From Chloroflexota bacterium (GTDB lineage Bacteria; Chloroflexota; Dehalococcoidia; Bin125), in the NCBI GenBank assembly GCA_026705105.1, contig JAPPBK010000299.1, forward strand, positions 1-9,283: a stretch of DNA of 9,283 bases, written 5' to 3'. Made by a program: the position numbers and the translations under genes. Below are positions 1-6,454 of the stretch, in pieces; within the stretch, counting starts at the first letter, position 1, and each line of letters starts with the position of its first letter. The notes beneath the pieces were generated by a model. It searched no databases and was not told the DNA's origin. It worked only from the letters and a program-made list of their open reading frames with translations.

Positions 1-747
1 GTCGGCTTCGACGCATTCGACGTGCCCTTCCTGACCGCCAACGGGATCGCGCTCTGCAACACGCCGGGCGTGCTCAGCGCCGCCGTCGCCGACCTGACCA
101 TGGCGTTCCTGCTAATGCTCTCCCGCCACCTGATGGAGTTCGAGGCCTACAACCGCTCCGGCGGCTGGGGCCGGCGCGAGCCGTATCCGGCGCTGGCCAA
201 CGATCCGTTGGGCAAGACGATCGGTATCGTCGGATTCGGCCGCATTGGACAGGAAGTCGCCCGCCGAGCAAACTTCGCCGGGATGAAGGTGCTCTGGTAC
301 GACATCTACGACAACCCGCCTGCCTACGCCCCGCCGGCCCAGAAACGCACGCTCGACGAGCTGCTGGCGGAGTCCGACTTCGTCAGCGTCCATACCGACC
401 TGAACCAGTCCTCCCGCCACATGATCGGCGCGCGCGAAATCGCGCTGATGAAGCCCACCGCCTACCTGATCAACACCTCGCGAGGACCGGCCGTCGACCA
501 GAAGGCGCTGCACGACGCCCTGGTGGCCAACCAGATCGCCGGCGCAGGTCTCGATGTCCTTGAAGACGAACCGCCCGACCCCGACGAGCCGATCGTCAAG
601 CTGCCCAACGTGATCAGCTTCCCGCACATCGGCACCGCCACCGAAGAGACCCGCTACGCCATGCGCGCTCTCGCGACCCGCAACGTCGTCAACATGGTCC
701 GCGGAAACCGTCCCGAAGCAATCGTCAATCCGGAAGTGCTGGGCTGA
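1..747 (+). CDS. D-2-hydroxyacid dehydrogenase, 5'-truncated (glyoxylate/hydroxypyruvate reductase-like)
   Basis: NAD(P)-dependent enzyme that interconverts 2-keto acids and D-2-hydroxy acids, presumably cytosolic. The frame is open from base 1 (it begins VGFDAFD, a conserved family segment), so the N-terminal part lies outside the window and the GTG at 22 is an internal codon, not a start. The visible 248 residues contain the Rossmann motif GFGRIG (residues 78-83 of this fragment) and the family catalytic set: Arg161 in NTSRGP, Glu190 in LEDEP and His209 in PHIGTATEE. Full-length members have about 310-340 residues, so roughly 70-90 are missing. The ending resembles glyoxylate/hydroxypyruvate reductases more than phosphoglycerate dehydrogenase, and no ACT domain follows. 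The exact substrate is not readable. It is convergent with the hydrolase at 837-1475, and the 89-bp gap holds a palindromic repeat. Confidence 0.93.
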   Translation, partial: VGFDAFDVPFLTANGIALCNTPGVLSAAVADLTMAFLLMLSRHLMEFEAYNRSGGWGRREPYPALANDPLGKTIGIVGFGRIGQEVARRANFAGMKVLWYDIYDNPPAYAPPAQKRTLDELLAESDFVSVHTDLNQSSRHMIGAREIALMKPTAYLINTSRGPAVDQKALHDALVANQIAGAGLDVLEDEPPDPDEPIVKLPNVISFPHIGTATEETRYAMRALATRNVVNMVRGNRPEAIVNPEVLG

Positions 748-774
748 CCTCTCGTCGACAGCTTCGTCTCCGAT

Positions 775-823
775 CCCCTCTCCCCCCGCGAAGCGGGGGG
801 AGATGCCGAAGGCAGAGGGGGGC
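775..823 (+). repeat. Palindromic intergenic element, copy A
   Basis: An 11-bp perfect stem (779-789 with 793-803, core CTCCCCCCGC) closes on a GAA loop. It is followed by a mini-hairpin TGCC-GAA-GGCA (804-814) and a G run (817-822). The same composite occurs inverted at 1496-1540; they match apart from the three-base loop and one G in the run. It lies between two convergent genes and could end transcription from either side, but no T tract follows, so a classical intrinsic terminator is not supported. It looks like a dispersed REP-type element. Confidence 0.75.
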
Positions 824-836
824 GCTCGGCCGCCCT

Positions 837-1475
837 TCAGCTCCGTCGTACAAACTCCGCGATCGCTGCCGCCGCCAGCTCGCGATTGCCCTCCTCTGTG
901 TGACCTGAGCGCTTGCGCGGGATCAGGCCGTGATTCCCGTCGGGAATCCAGCAGAGCTGGACGGCGGGCGACAGCTCGTAGTCCTCGACTTCCTCGCGGG
1001 TTCCGTACTCGTCACGCTCGCCCTGGACGATCAACGTCGGCGTCGCGAGCTGCTGCAGGTGAATGGTGATCGCGGACGCGGGATTCTTCGGAGCGTGGAA
1101 CGGGTACGAAATGCAGACCATGCCGGCCGGCTCGACCGCGTCGGCGATGTAGCTGGCGATCCGCCCACCCATGCTGCGGCCGCCGATGAAGAGCCGGTTG
1201 GGCGGCACGCCCTGTTCGGAGAGCTGCTGGATCACCTGGAACCAGGCAGCGGCGAGCACATCTTCCGGATCCGGTGGCCAGGGTCGGCGTCCCTCCGCGG
1301 TGGCGCGGCGCATGTAGGGAAAGTCGAACCGCGCCACGCGCACGCCGCGCTCGGCGATCAACTCCGCCAGGTGCGTGGTATTCGGATGCGTCGACGACGC
1401 GCCCGCGCCATGAGTCAGCACCAGCGTTGGCGCCGGCGGTGACGGCGGCAGATTCCAGATCAGTTCAACGTTCAT
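837..1475 (-). CDS. Small alpha/beta hydrolase (KANL3/Tex30 or dienelactone-hydrolase-like)
   Basis: A 212-residue single-domain alpha/beta hydrolase, predicted cytosolic (no signal peptide or membrane segment). The oxyanion-hole segment is HGAGA (22-26). The nucleophile elbow is GGRSMGG with Ser101, the probable acid is Asp155 in QGERDEYG, and the catalytic His182 is in DGNHGL, so the triad is complete and correctly ordered. The length and the GGRSMGG elbow fit the compact KANL3/Tex30-like bacterial hydrolases. The substrate (ester, lactone or other) cannot be read. The ATG at 1475 lacks a convincing Shine-Dalgarno site but is a sensible start, since the first strand (VELIWN) follows directly. 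It is the last gene of the leftward cluster, 67 bp after the LLM gene, and is bracketed by two inverted copies of a palindromic element, so it may be transcribed separately or at a different level. Confidence 0.88.
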   Translation of the reverse strand: MNVELIWNLPPSPPAPTLVLTHGAGASSTHPNTTHLAELIAERGVRVARFDFPYMRRATAEGRRPWPPDPEDVLAAAWFQVIQQLSEQGVPPNRLFIGGRSMGGRIASYIADAVEPAGMVCISYPFHAPKNPASAITIHLQQLATPTLIVQGERDEYGTREEVEDYELSPAVQLCWIPDGNHGLIPRKRSGHTEEGNRELAAAAIAEFVRRS

Positions 1476-1495
1476 TGCCGTGTCCGCGGGCTGCC

Positions 1496-1540
1496 GCCCC
1501 CTCTGCCTTCGGCATCTCCCCCCGCGGAGCGGGGGGAGAG
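1496..1540 (-). repeat. Palindromic intergenic element, copy B (inverted relative to copy A)
   Basis: An 11-bp perfect stem (1515-1525 with 1529-1539) with a GGA loop on the plus strand, adjoined by the mini-hairpin TGCC-TTC-GGCA (1504-1514). Read on the minus strand it matches copy A over about 44 bp, apart from the loop and one G. It begins two bases past the stop codon of the LLM gene at 1543 and ends 20 bp before the hydrolase start. It could stabilise or attenuate the transcript between them. No T run follows on the minus strand. Confidence 0.75.
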
Positions 1541-1542
1541 TT

Positions 1543-2631
1543 CTAGGAGGTCCTTGCGATGATTGGGGCCATCTCGTCGATCAGGTCGTTGGCCGCGGCC
1601 GGATCGAGCGCGGTCAGGGCGAAATGGCTGAGACCGCGCGCCTCCGCCGCTTCCGCCTTCTCGATGAACCGGTCGGGCGTGCCGATCATCATGTCTTCCA
1701 GCCGGTCGCGGGTGATGAACTCGGCCTCGCCCTCTTTGAGGTAGCTGTAGTGACCCTCGTGCACGTCGAGATAGAGCCGGTCCGTCGGGTGTCCGCGCTC
1801 CTCGGCGTAGGCGGTGATGTACTGGTTGTACTCCGCCGCCGAGTCGGGGTCGATCCCTTTCAGGTTGCCGCCCCAACCGCCGTACTCCGACTCCCAGAGG
1901 GTGTGGTTGTAAACCGCCGCCACCGCGCCGGCGCGTTGCAGCACGCGGTCCGACATCAGGTCCTCGCCGTCGTCAAGAATGCAGGCTCCGACCAGGCCGA
2001 CGGTGTACGGCCGCTCGCTCGAACGTCCCGACTCCTCAGCGGCCTGCCCAATGATTTCGAAGCCCGGCTCCAGCCACGGCCCCGCGCCGGAGGTGACCCA
2101 GCCGTCGCCGACCTGACCGACCACCGCCGTCGCGCGCGGCCCGTTGGCGGCGATGTAGATCGGAATGTGGTCCTTGATGTTGTAGAAGTCTGGATGGTCG
2201 GGGTGAATCAGACGGATCCAGGTCTCGCGACCGGTGACGTCGTCCGTGTGCAGCACATCCTTGCCATCGAGCAGGTCGCGCACCTGCTGCGCGTACTCGC
2301 GGAACTTGCGAACCGGATACGTCGGCAGGCCCATCGTGTTACGGCCGGTGTAGCCGGTTCCCAGCGCCAGAATCGTGCGGCCCGGCGCCAGCTTGTTGAT
2401 CGTCGCGATCGCCGACGCCGTGACCGGCGCGATCCGGTTGGACGGAATCGAGACCAGCGTGCCCAGCTTGATCGTCGAGGTCCGCTCAGCCGCCAGCGCC
2501 ATCGCCGCGTAGCAGTCGGACCAGATCAACTGCGAGTCGGGGAACCAGGCGTGGGTAAACCCCGCCTCCTCGGCGCGCACGACTTCCTTCCACATGTCGA
2601 TGTAGGTCGGTACGAGCAGTCCGTAGTCCAT
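1543..2631 (-). CDS. LLM-class flavin/F420-dependent oxidoreductase (tandem paralogue 1)
   Basis: A 362-residue luciferase-like (bacterial luciferase superfamily) TIM-barrel oxidoreductase, cytosolic, probably using F420 or FMN. Landmarks are the first strand (MDYGLLVP), AGFTHAWFPDSQLIWSD (23-39), GRTILALGTGYTG (84-96, the barrel glycine-rich strand), PIYIAANGPRA (157-167), VGQVGDGWVT (171-180) and DRLYLDVHEGH (284-294). The sequence resembles proteins annotated as methylene-tetrahydromethanopterin reductase-like (COG2141), but that name should not be taken as the reaction. I chose the ATG at 2631 rather than the in-frame ATG at 2649: it matches the start of the neighbouring paralogue (MDYG), and a Shine-Dalgarno sequence lies between the two. 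It is a tandem duplicate of the gene at 2687-3775, 55 bp upstream, sharing about 103 of the first 134 residues by eye. Confidence 0.93.
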   Translation of the reverse strand: MDYGLLVPTYIDMWKEVVRAEEAGFTHAWFPDSQLIWSDCYAAMALAAERTSTIKLGTLVSIPSNRIAPVTASAIATINKLAPGRTILALGTGYTGRNTMGLPTYPVRKFREYAQQVRDLLDGKDVLHTDDVTGRETWIRLIHPDHPDFYNIKDHIPIYIAANGPRATAVVGQVGDGWVTSGAGPWLEPGFEIIGQAAEESGRSSERPYTVGLVGACILDDGEDLMSDRVLQRAGAVAAVYNHTLWESEYGGWGGNLKGIDPDSAAEYNQYITAYAEERGHPTDRLYLDVHEGHYSYLKEGEAEFITRDRLEDMMIGTPDRFIEKAEAAEARGLSHFALTALDPAAANDLIDEMAPIIARTS

Positions 2632-2636
2632 GCCGT

Positions 2637-2644
2637 TCCCTTCC
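2637..2644 (-). promoter_or_regulatory. Shine-Dalgarno site fixing the start at 2631
   Basis: The minus strand reads GGAAGGGA five bases before the ATG at 2631. The alternative ATG at 2649 would place this site inside the coding region, so it supports the shorter protein. Confidence 0.65.
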
Positions 2645-2647
2645 GTC

Positions 2648-2668
2648 ATTCCAGACTTGCTCTGGAAT
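2648..2668. repeat. Intergenic hairpin between tandem LLM genes
   Basis: A perfect 8-bp inverted repeat, ATTCCAGA (2648-2655) with TCTGGAAT (2661-2668), around a 5-base loop. It sits in the 55-bp gap between the stop of one LLM gene (2687) and the start of the next (2631). No T run follows on either strand, so it is not a clear terminator. The CATTCCAG...CTGGAATCTCG pattern resembles REP-type dispersed palindromes of GC-rich bacteria, from recall only. It is unrelated to the elements at 775 and 1496. Confidence 0.6.
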
Positions 2669-2686
2669 CTCGCCCCCGCGATTAGG

Positions 2687-3775
2687 TCAACCGCGCTTGT
2701 GAATCACCTCGCGGGCGAAGTCGTCGATGATCTCTCTCGCGCCCTGTGGATCGTTGGCCGTCAACGCAACGTTGTCGACGCCGATCGATTCGAGATGTTC
2801 GAGCCGCTCGATGATCTGCGGTCCCGAGCCGACCAGGCTGCGTTCCAGCACTTGGGGGAAGACGAAGCGCTCCTCACCCGGTTTCAGGTACACCATGTGG
2901 CCCTCATGCACGTCGAGGTAGAGCCGATCCTCGGGGGTGCCCTTCTGCGCCGAGTAGTCGCGGATGTAGCTGTGGTACTCGCCGGCCAGGTCGGGATTGT
3001 CCATGCCCAGGTTTGCGCCCGGACCGTAGGCCGCCTCCCACATCGCGTGTACGCCCGGCACCATGCCCGGACCGAGAATGCGCATGATCCGATCGGAGTC
3101 GAAGCCCTCGCCGTCCTGCAGCACCAGCCCGGTGGTCAGGCCGACCGTGTAGGGCTTCTCGGTCGAACGCCCCGCCGCTTCGGCCGCTGCCGCAATCGTT
3201 GGAAAGCCCTGCTCGGCGTTGAGACCCATCCCGGTCGTGACCCAGCCGTCGCCGACCTGACCGACGACCTCCATCGCCCGCGGACCGTTGGCGGCCACGT
3301 AGATCGGGATGTAGTCGTCGAGATTGAGGAACTCGGAGCGGTGCCCGTGGATCAGGCGGATCCAGCGCTCCTCGCCGGTCACGTCGTCGGTGTACAGCAC
3401 GTCCTCGCCGTCGAGTAGCCCGCGCACCTGCTGGGCGTACTCGCGGTAGCGCTTGATCGGGTAGGCCGGCAGACCCATCGTGTTGCGTCCCGTGTAGCCG
3501 GTGCCGATGCCGAGGATGATCCGTCCCGGCGCGAGTTTGTTCAGCGAGGCGACGGCCGAGGCCGTCACCGGCGCGATCCGGTTCGAGGGAATCGCGACCA
3601 GCGTGCCCAGCTTGATCGTCGAGGTGTGATGCGCCGCCAGCGCCATCGCCGCGTAGACATCCGAGTAGATCAACTGCGAGTCGTAGAACCAGGCATGCGT
3701 GAACCCGGCGGCCTCCGCTCGCTGCACCTCCTCGTACGCATTGATCCAACTCGGGATTCCAATGCCGTAGTCCAT
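2687..3775 (-). CDS. LLM-class flavin/F420-dependent oxidoreductase (tandem paralogue 2)
   Basis: A 362-residue luciferase-like oxidoreductase, the paralogue of the gene at 1543-2631 and exactly the same length. It shares AGFTHAWFYDSQLIYSD (23-39), GTLVAIPSNRIAPVTAS, GRIILGIGTGYTGRNTMG (84-101), PIYVAANGPRA, VGQVGDGWVT and DRLYLDVHEGH (near 283-293). Identity is about 77% by eye over the first 134 residues and clearly lower afterwards, especially around residues 181-280, where substrate-contacting elements often lie in LLM enzymes. This suggests a shared cofactor but perhaps different substrates. The ATG at 3775 is preceded by AGGAGAGGGA, a strong ribosome binding site. It follows the MBL-fold gene by 30 bp and is probably co-transcribed with it. 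Cofactor and substrate cannot be settled from sequence alone. Confidence 0.93.
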   Translation of the reverse strand: MDYGIGIPSWINAYEEVQRAEAAGFTHAWFYDSQLIYSDVYAAMALAAHHTSTIKLGTLVAIPSNRIAPVTASAVASLNKLAPGRIILGIGTGYTGRNTMGLPAYPIKRYREYAQQVRGLLDGEDVLYTDDVTGEERWIRLIHGHRSEFLNLDDYIPIYVAANGPRAMEVVGQVGDGWVTTGMGLNAEQGFPTIAAAAEAAGRSTEKPYTVGLTTGLVLQDGEGFDSDRIMRILGPGMVPGVHAMWEAAYGPGANLGMDNPDLAGEYHSYIRDYSAQKGTPEDRLYLDVHEGHMVYLKPGEERFVFPQVLERSLVGSGPQIIERLEHLESIGVDNVALTANDPQGAREIIDDFAREVIHKRG

Positions 3776-3805
3776 ATCCCTCTCCTGATTCCGTGAGTCC
3801 GTCGC

Positions 3806-4804
3806 CTAGCGCAACTGATAGCTCGGTGGCGTCTTCCACTGATCGGTGGGCGGGTTCTCCTGCTGCGCCAGGATCCTGTTTCGTTGGGCCTTGTCGAGCT
3901 TCCGGCCCTGCTGGATGATCTTGCGGTTGGCCTGCTCTTTGGCCTTGTTCTTGGCGACCGTCGCAGGATTGGACCGCTTCTTCACGCCGCGCGAGGCTCT
4001 CACCACGCCCGACTTCTGCAAGCTCTTGAGGTGCGCCTGGACGTTGCCGTCGGCGGCGCGGCGCAGACGCTTGTCGATCGTGTCGCCGTAGATCGCCTCC
4101 ATGATCTGCCACGACGTCTTCGGCTCGCCGTCCTGCAGTTGCTCCAGGATCTGGTCCTCGCGCATCTGCCGGTGGGCGACGTACATCTCAAGCCGATCAC
4201 GGGCCTTGGCGTCCTCGGAATCGGTGATCAGCGGCCCGTGACCGGGGCAGAGCACCTTGACGTTGGGCAGCTCCAGCAGACGGCGCAGCGACGCCATGTA
4301 GGAGTTGACATCGCCCACGACCGAGGTCGTGTTGCCCAGGATCGTGTCGCCGGTGAAGAGGATGCCCTCCTCCTCGATGTAGTAGCAGAGCGAGTCGACC
4401 GAATGCCCGGGACTGGTCATCACCTGCACGCGGATGCCGCCGTCCAGGATGATCTCGTCGCCGTCCGAGTACGTCTTGACTCCGTCCTTGGGCAGCCGGC
4501 CGCGCAGCAGCTTGACCCCGTTCTTCGGAACTGCGACCTCGGCCTTGAGATGCTCGTTGACGTGCTTGAGATTGCCGGAGTGGTCGAAATGGTGATGGGT
4601 GATCGCCGCCACGCCGATCTCCGAGTGATCGATCGCTGCGAGATAGCCGCGCAGCATCCAGCGGAACTTGTCGATCGCCTCGCCCGAGTCAATCGTCAGC
4701 GTCTGGCCGCCGCGCTGGCCGATGATGTAGATGTTGGTCGAGGTCGGCCGCATCGGCTGGTCCTCGGGGACCGGCACCATGCGGACGTTGTCGCTGATTT
4801 TCAT
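3806..4804 (-). CDS. MBL-fold metallo-hydrolase, LACTB2-like, with winged helix and basic C-terminal tail
   Basis: A 332-residue metallo-beta-lactamase-fold hydrolase, expected to bind two Zn ions. All ligand motifs are present: H70-x-H72-x-D74-H75 in THHHFDHSG, His134 in SPGHS, Asp153 in TGDTILG and His189 in CPGHGP. Residues about 205-272 form a helical or winged-helix segment typical of LACTB2-like proteins (ending AHLKSLQKSGVVRASRG). Beyond it, residues about 273-332 are an extra tail rich in Lys, Arg, Gln and Asn, predicted disordered or helical and positively charged. LACTB2 proteins usually have about 290 residues, so this is an extension. LACTB2 is a known endoribonuclease, but relatives also act on thioesters, so either role is possible here. 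The ATG at 4804 has GGAG eight bases upstream. It lies between the DinB gene (32 bp) and the LLM gene (30 bp). Confidence 0.92.
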   Translation of the reverse strand: MKISDNVRMVPVPEDQPMRPTSTNIYIIGQRGGQTLTIDSGEAIDKFRWMLRGYLAAIDHSEIGVAAITHHHFDHSGNLKHVNEHLKAEVAVPKNGVKLLRGRLPKDGVKTYSDGDEIILDGGIRVQVMTSPGHSVDSLCYYIEEEGILFTGDTILGNTTSVVGDVNSYMASLRRLLELPNVKVLCPGHGPLITDSEDAKARDRLEMYVAHRQMREDQILEQLQDGEPKTSWQIMEAIYGDTIDKRLRRAADGNVQAHLKSLQKSGVVRASRGVKKRSNPATVAKNKAKEQANRKIIQQGRKLDKAQRNRILAQQENPPTDQWKTPPSYQLR

Positions 4805-4836
4805 CTGGACCGCTCCGATGTCGTGGCTGGCTGTGG

Positions 4837-5364
4837 TTAGAAGTCAATCCAGGCCGGGTGTCCCATCACCGTGCGCGTGTTCAGAATCTGACCGAGGTGA
4901 CCGTTGCCGTGCGCGATGCAGGTCTGCATGATCTGCTGTGACTTGGGTTGATGTCCGAACTGCACGACGCGGACCGTCTCGGCCAGGTCGGCGTCCGACG
5001 AGGCATTGAGAAAACCGAGCACATCTTCGTGCACGTCGTTGAAGTAGGCGATCAGTTGCGGCACGGACGGAATCAGCAACTGCTGCGCTTCATCGCGCGC
5101 CATGTCGGTGCCCTGCGCGACCGTGGGGAAGTTCCACGATTCGTTCAGTCCCTGCCTCAGCCAGACCGGCGGCTTGCGATCCTGGCAGACGAAGTTGACG
5201 ATATTGTCCTTGGTCCGGATGTAGTGCCAGGCGTGGAATCCGGGTGAGACCGCGTCGTTGCTGTAGCGCCAGTTGAGCTGCTCGTCGCTCAGATCGTCCA
5301 GCGCGGCGATGTACCCGTCGTGCAGCGTCTGCATGAAGTGGATCAGCAGTTCTTGGACGTTCAT
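4837..5364 (-). CDS. DinB/YfiT-fold putative metal-dependent protein
   Basis: A 175-residue four-helix-bundle protein of the DinB/YfiT superfamily. The probable metal-binding His triad is His47 in AWHYIR plus His152 and His156 in CIAHGNGHLGQ, at the spacing typical of the fold. Some members are thiol-dependent transferases (mycothiol or bacillithiol) and others are uncharacterised; this one cannot be assigned to a subfamily. The open frame continues upstream to 5562, but that part is an antisense-type Arg/Ser-rich artefact overlapping the LLM gene. The start at 5364 is chosen because MNVQELLIHFMQTLHDG begins the first helix and GGGAGGAG lies eight bases before it. The gene starts 19 bp after the stop of the LLM gene at 5384, a spacing that suggests translational coupling or at least co-transcription. 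Confidence 0.87.
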   Translation of the reverse strand: MNVQELLIHFMQTLHDGYIAALDDLSDEQLNWRYSNDAVSPGFHAWHYIRTKDNIVNFVCQDRKPPVWLRQGLNESWNFPTVAQGTDMARDEAQQLLIPSVPQLIAYFNDVHEDVLGFLNASSDADLAETVRVVQFGHQPKSQQIMQTCIAHGNGHLGQILNTRTVMGHPAWIDF

Positions 5365-5372
5365 CGTGAGCG

Positions 5373-5380
5373 CTCCTCCC
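5373..5380 (-). promoter_or_regulatory. Shine-Dalgarno site fixing the DinB-fold gene start
   Basis: The minus strand reads GGGAGGAG eight bases before the ATG at 5364, inside the short gap after the preceding gene. It supports the 175-residue protein over the longer in-frame reading. Confidence 0.75.
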
Positions 5381-5383
5381 GCC

Positions 5384-6361
5384 CTAGCTATGGTCGCCGA
5401 TCGTGATTCCGGCGACTTGCGGCGCGACGTCGCGGGCGAGGAACTCAGGCACATCGTCGCGGTCGAACATGAAGTGCTGGAACTGCACCTCGGCCACGCC
5501 CGCCTCGGCAAGACGGCCCAGCGCGTCGACCGTCTCGTCGGCGCCGCCCACGAGTCGACCACCGGCGCGGAATCCGCTCAGGAACTCGTCCAGCGATTCG
5601 CCGCGACCGCCGAACATGCCCTGCGCGAACCTGCCGCCCGCCTCGACCAGCTCCGGCGGACCGACCGCGTGGAACATCATCATTGAGTGTTCGATCTCGT
5701 TCGGATCCCGGCTGACGGACTCGCAGGCCCGAGCCATGACATGGCGTTTGTGCGCATACGCTTCCGGCGTCAGCGAGACGCAGTTCCATTCGGCCGCGTA
5801 CTGCGCCGCCATGGGAATCGTCCGCTTCTCGCCGCCGCCGCCAATCAGGATCGGCGGTCGGCCCGCTTCCGGCATTGGCTGGCAGTCCGCCCCGTCGAGT
5901 CGGTAGTAGCCGCCCTGGTAGTGCGACGGTCCCGGACCCCACAGCGCACGCATCAACTGGATCGCCTCCTCCAGACGCTCGAAGCGTTCACGCGTCGGCG
6001 GGAAGTTGAGCCCGTAGGCGTCATGTTCCGGCTGATTCCAGCCCGCGCCCAGACCCATCACGAAGCGCCCGCCCGAGAGCCGGTCAATCTGCGCCGCCAT
6101 CCGTCCGACATCGACCGGCCGGCGGAAGGTGACCGGCGTCACCATCGGCCCGAAGCGCAGACTCGACGTCTCCTCGGCCGCCATCACGAAGCTGAGAAAA
6201 CACTCCAGGCTGTCCTGCTGGCTCGTCTCGACAGGTCCGGTGAAGTAGTGGTCGCTGCGAAACAGCGAGGGAAAGCCGAGCCGCTCAGCCAGCCGCAGGA
6301 TGTGCCGCCAACGCTCCCAGGTCAACCCGTTTTGTCCCTCGACCATCAAGGCGACTCGCAT
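5384..6361 (-). CDS. LLM-class F420-dependent oxidoreductase, Rv1855c-like
   Basis: A 325-residue luciferase-like oxidoreductase, cytosolic, probably F420-dependent. Landmarks are FRSDHYFTG (34-42), SLRFGPMVTPVTFRRPVDV (67-85), DRLSGGRFVMGLGAGWNQPE (93-112) with the following HDAYGLNFP, RFERLEEAIQLMRALW (126-141) and PPILIGGGGEKR (169-180). This pattern resembles the actinobacterial Rv1855c group of predicted F420 enzymes (TIGR03560-type), recognised by eye only. It is only distantly similar to the tandem LLM pair at 1543-3775, so it represents a second LLM subfamily in the same cluster. The ATG at 6361 is preceded by GAGGAG five bases away. It is the first gene of the leftward cluster, 93 bp after the ABC ATPase stop, so a promoter may lie in that gap. 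I could not identify convincing -35/-10 boxes there. Confidence 0.92.
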   Translation of the reverse strand: MRVALMVEGQNGLTWERWRHILRLAERLGFPSLFRSDHYFTGPVETSQQDSLECFLSFVMAAEETSSLRFGPMVTPVTFRRPVDVGRMAAQIDRLSGGRFVMGLGAGWNQPEHDAYGLNFPPTRERFERLEEAIQLMRALWGPGPSHYQGGYYRLDGADCQPMPEAGRPPILIGGGGEKRTIPMAAQYAAEWNCVSLTPEAYAHKRHVMARACESVSRDPNEIEHSMMMFHAVGPPELVEAGGRFAQGMFGGRGESLDEFLSGFRAGGRLVGGADETVDALGRLAEAGVAEVQFQHFMFDRDDVPEFLARDVAPQVAGITIGDHS

Positions 6362-6454
6362 TGCGGCTCCTCACGCCGGGGCCACGCAATCCAGCGCGGC
6401 TTGCAGGCATGGTAAGGGTCGAGTGCTGCACGGGTTGCGGCTTGACTCAGCGCG

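Noticed and set aside
779..803. Copy A as a classical rho-independent terminator
   Set aside because: The stem is strong, but no T tract follows on either strand and the same unit recurs elsewhere, so a dispersed repeat is the better description.
1480..2685. Long rightward open frame (401 codons) across the LLM gene
   Set aside because: It is antisense to a clear LLM gene. The Arg/Val/Asp-rich composition matches no family I recognise and follows from the GC-rich third positions of the true gene.
2904..4112. Leftward open frame of 402 codons spanning the LLM/MBL junction
   Set aside because: It is an out-of-frame reading of two well-supported genes, rich in Arg, Gly and Ser, with no recognisable domain.
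5365..5562. N-terminal extension of the DinB-fold protein
   Set aside because: It overlaps the coding end of the LLM gene in another frame, is low-complexity in Arg and Ser, and a good ribosome binding site supports the shorter start at 5364.
6362..6454. Promoter boxes in the gap before the first LLM gene
   Set aside because: Only weak matches such as TACCAT are present, with no well-spaced -35 box, so I list no promoter.
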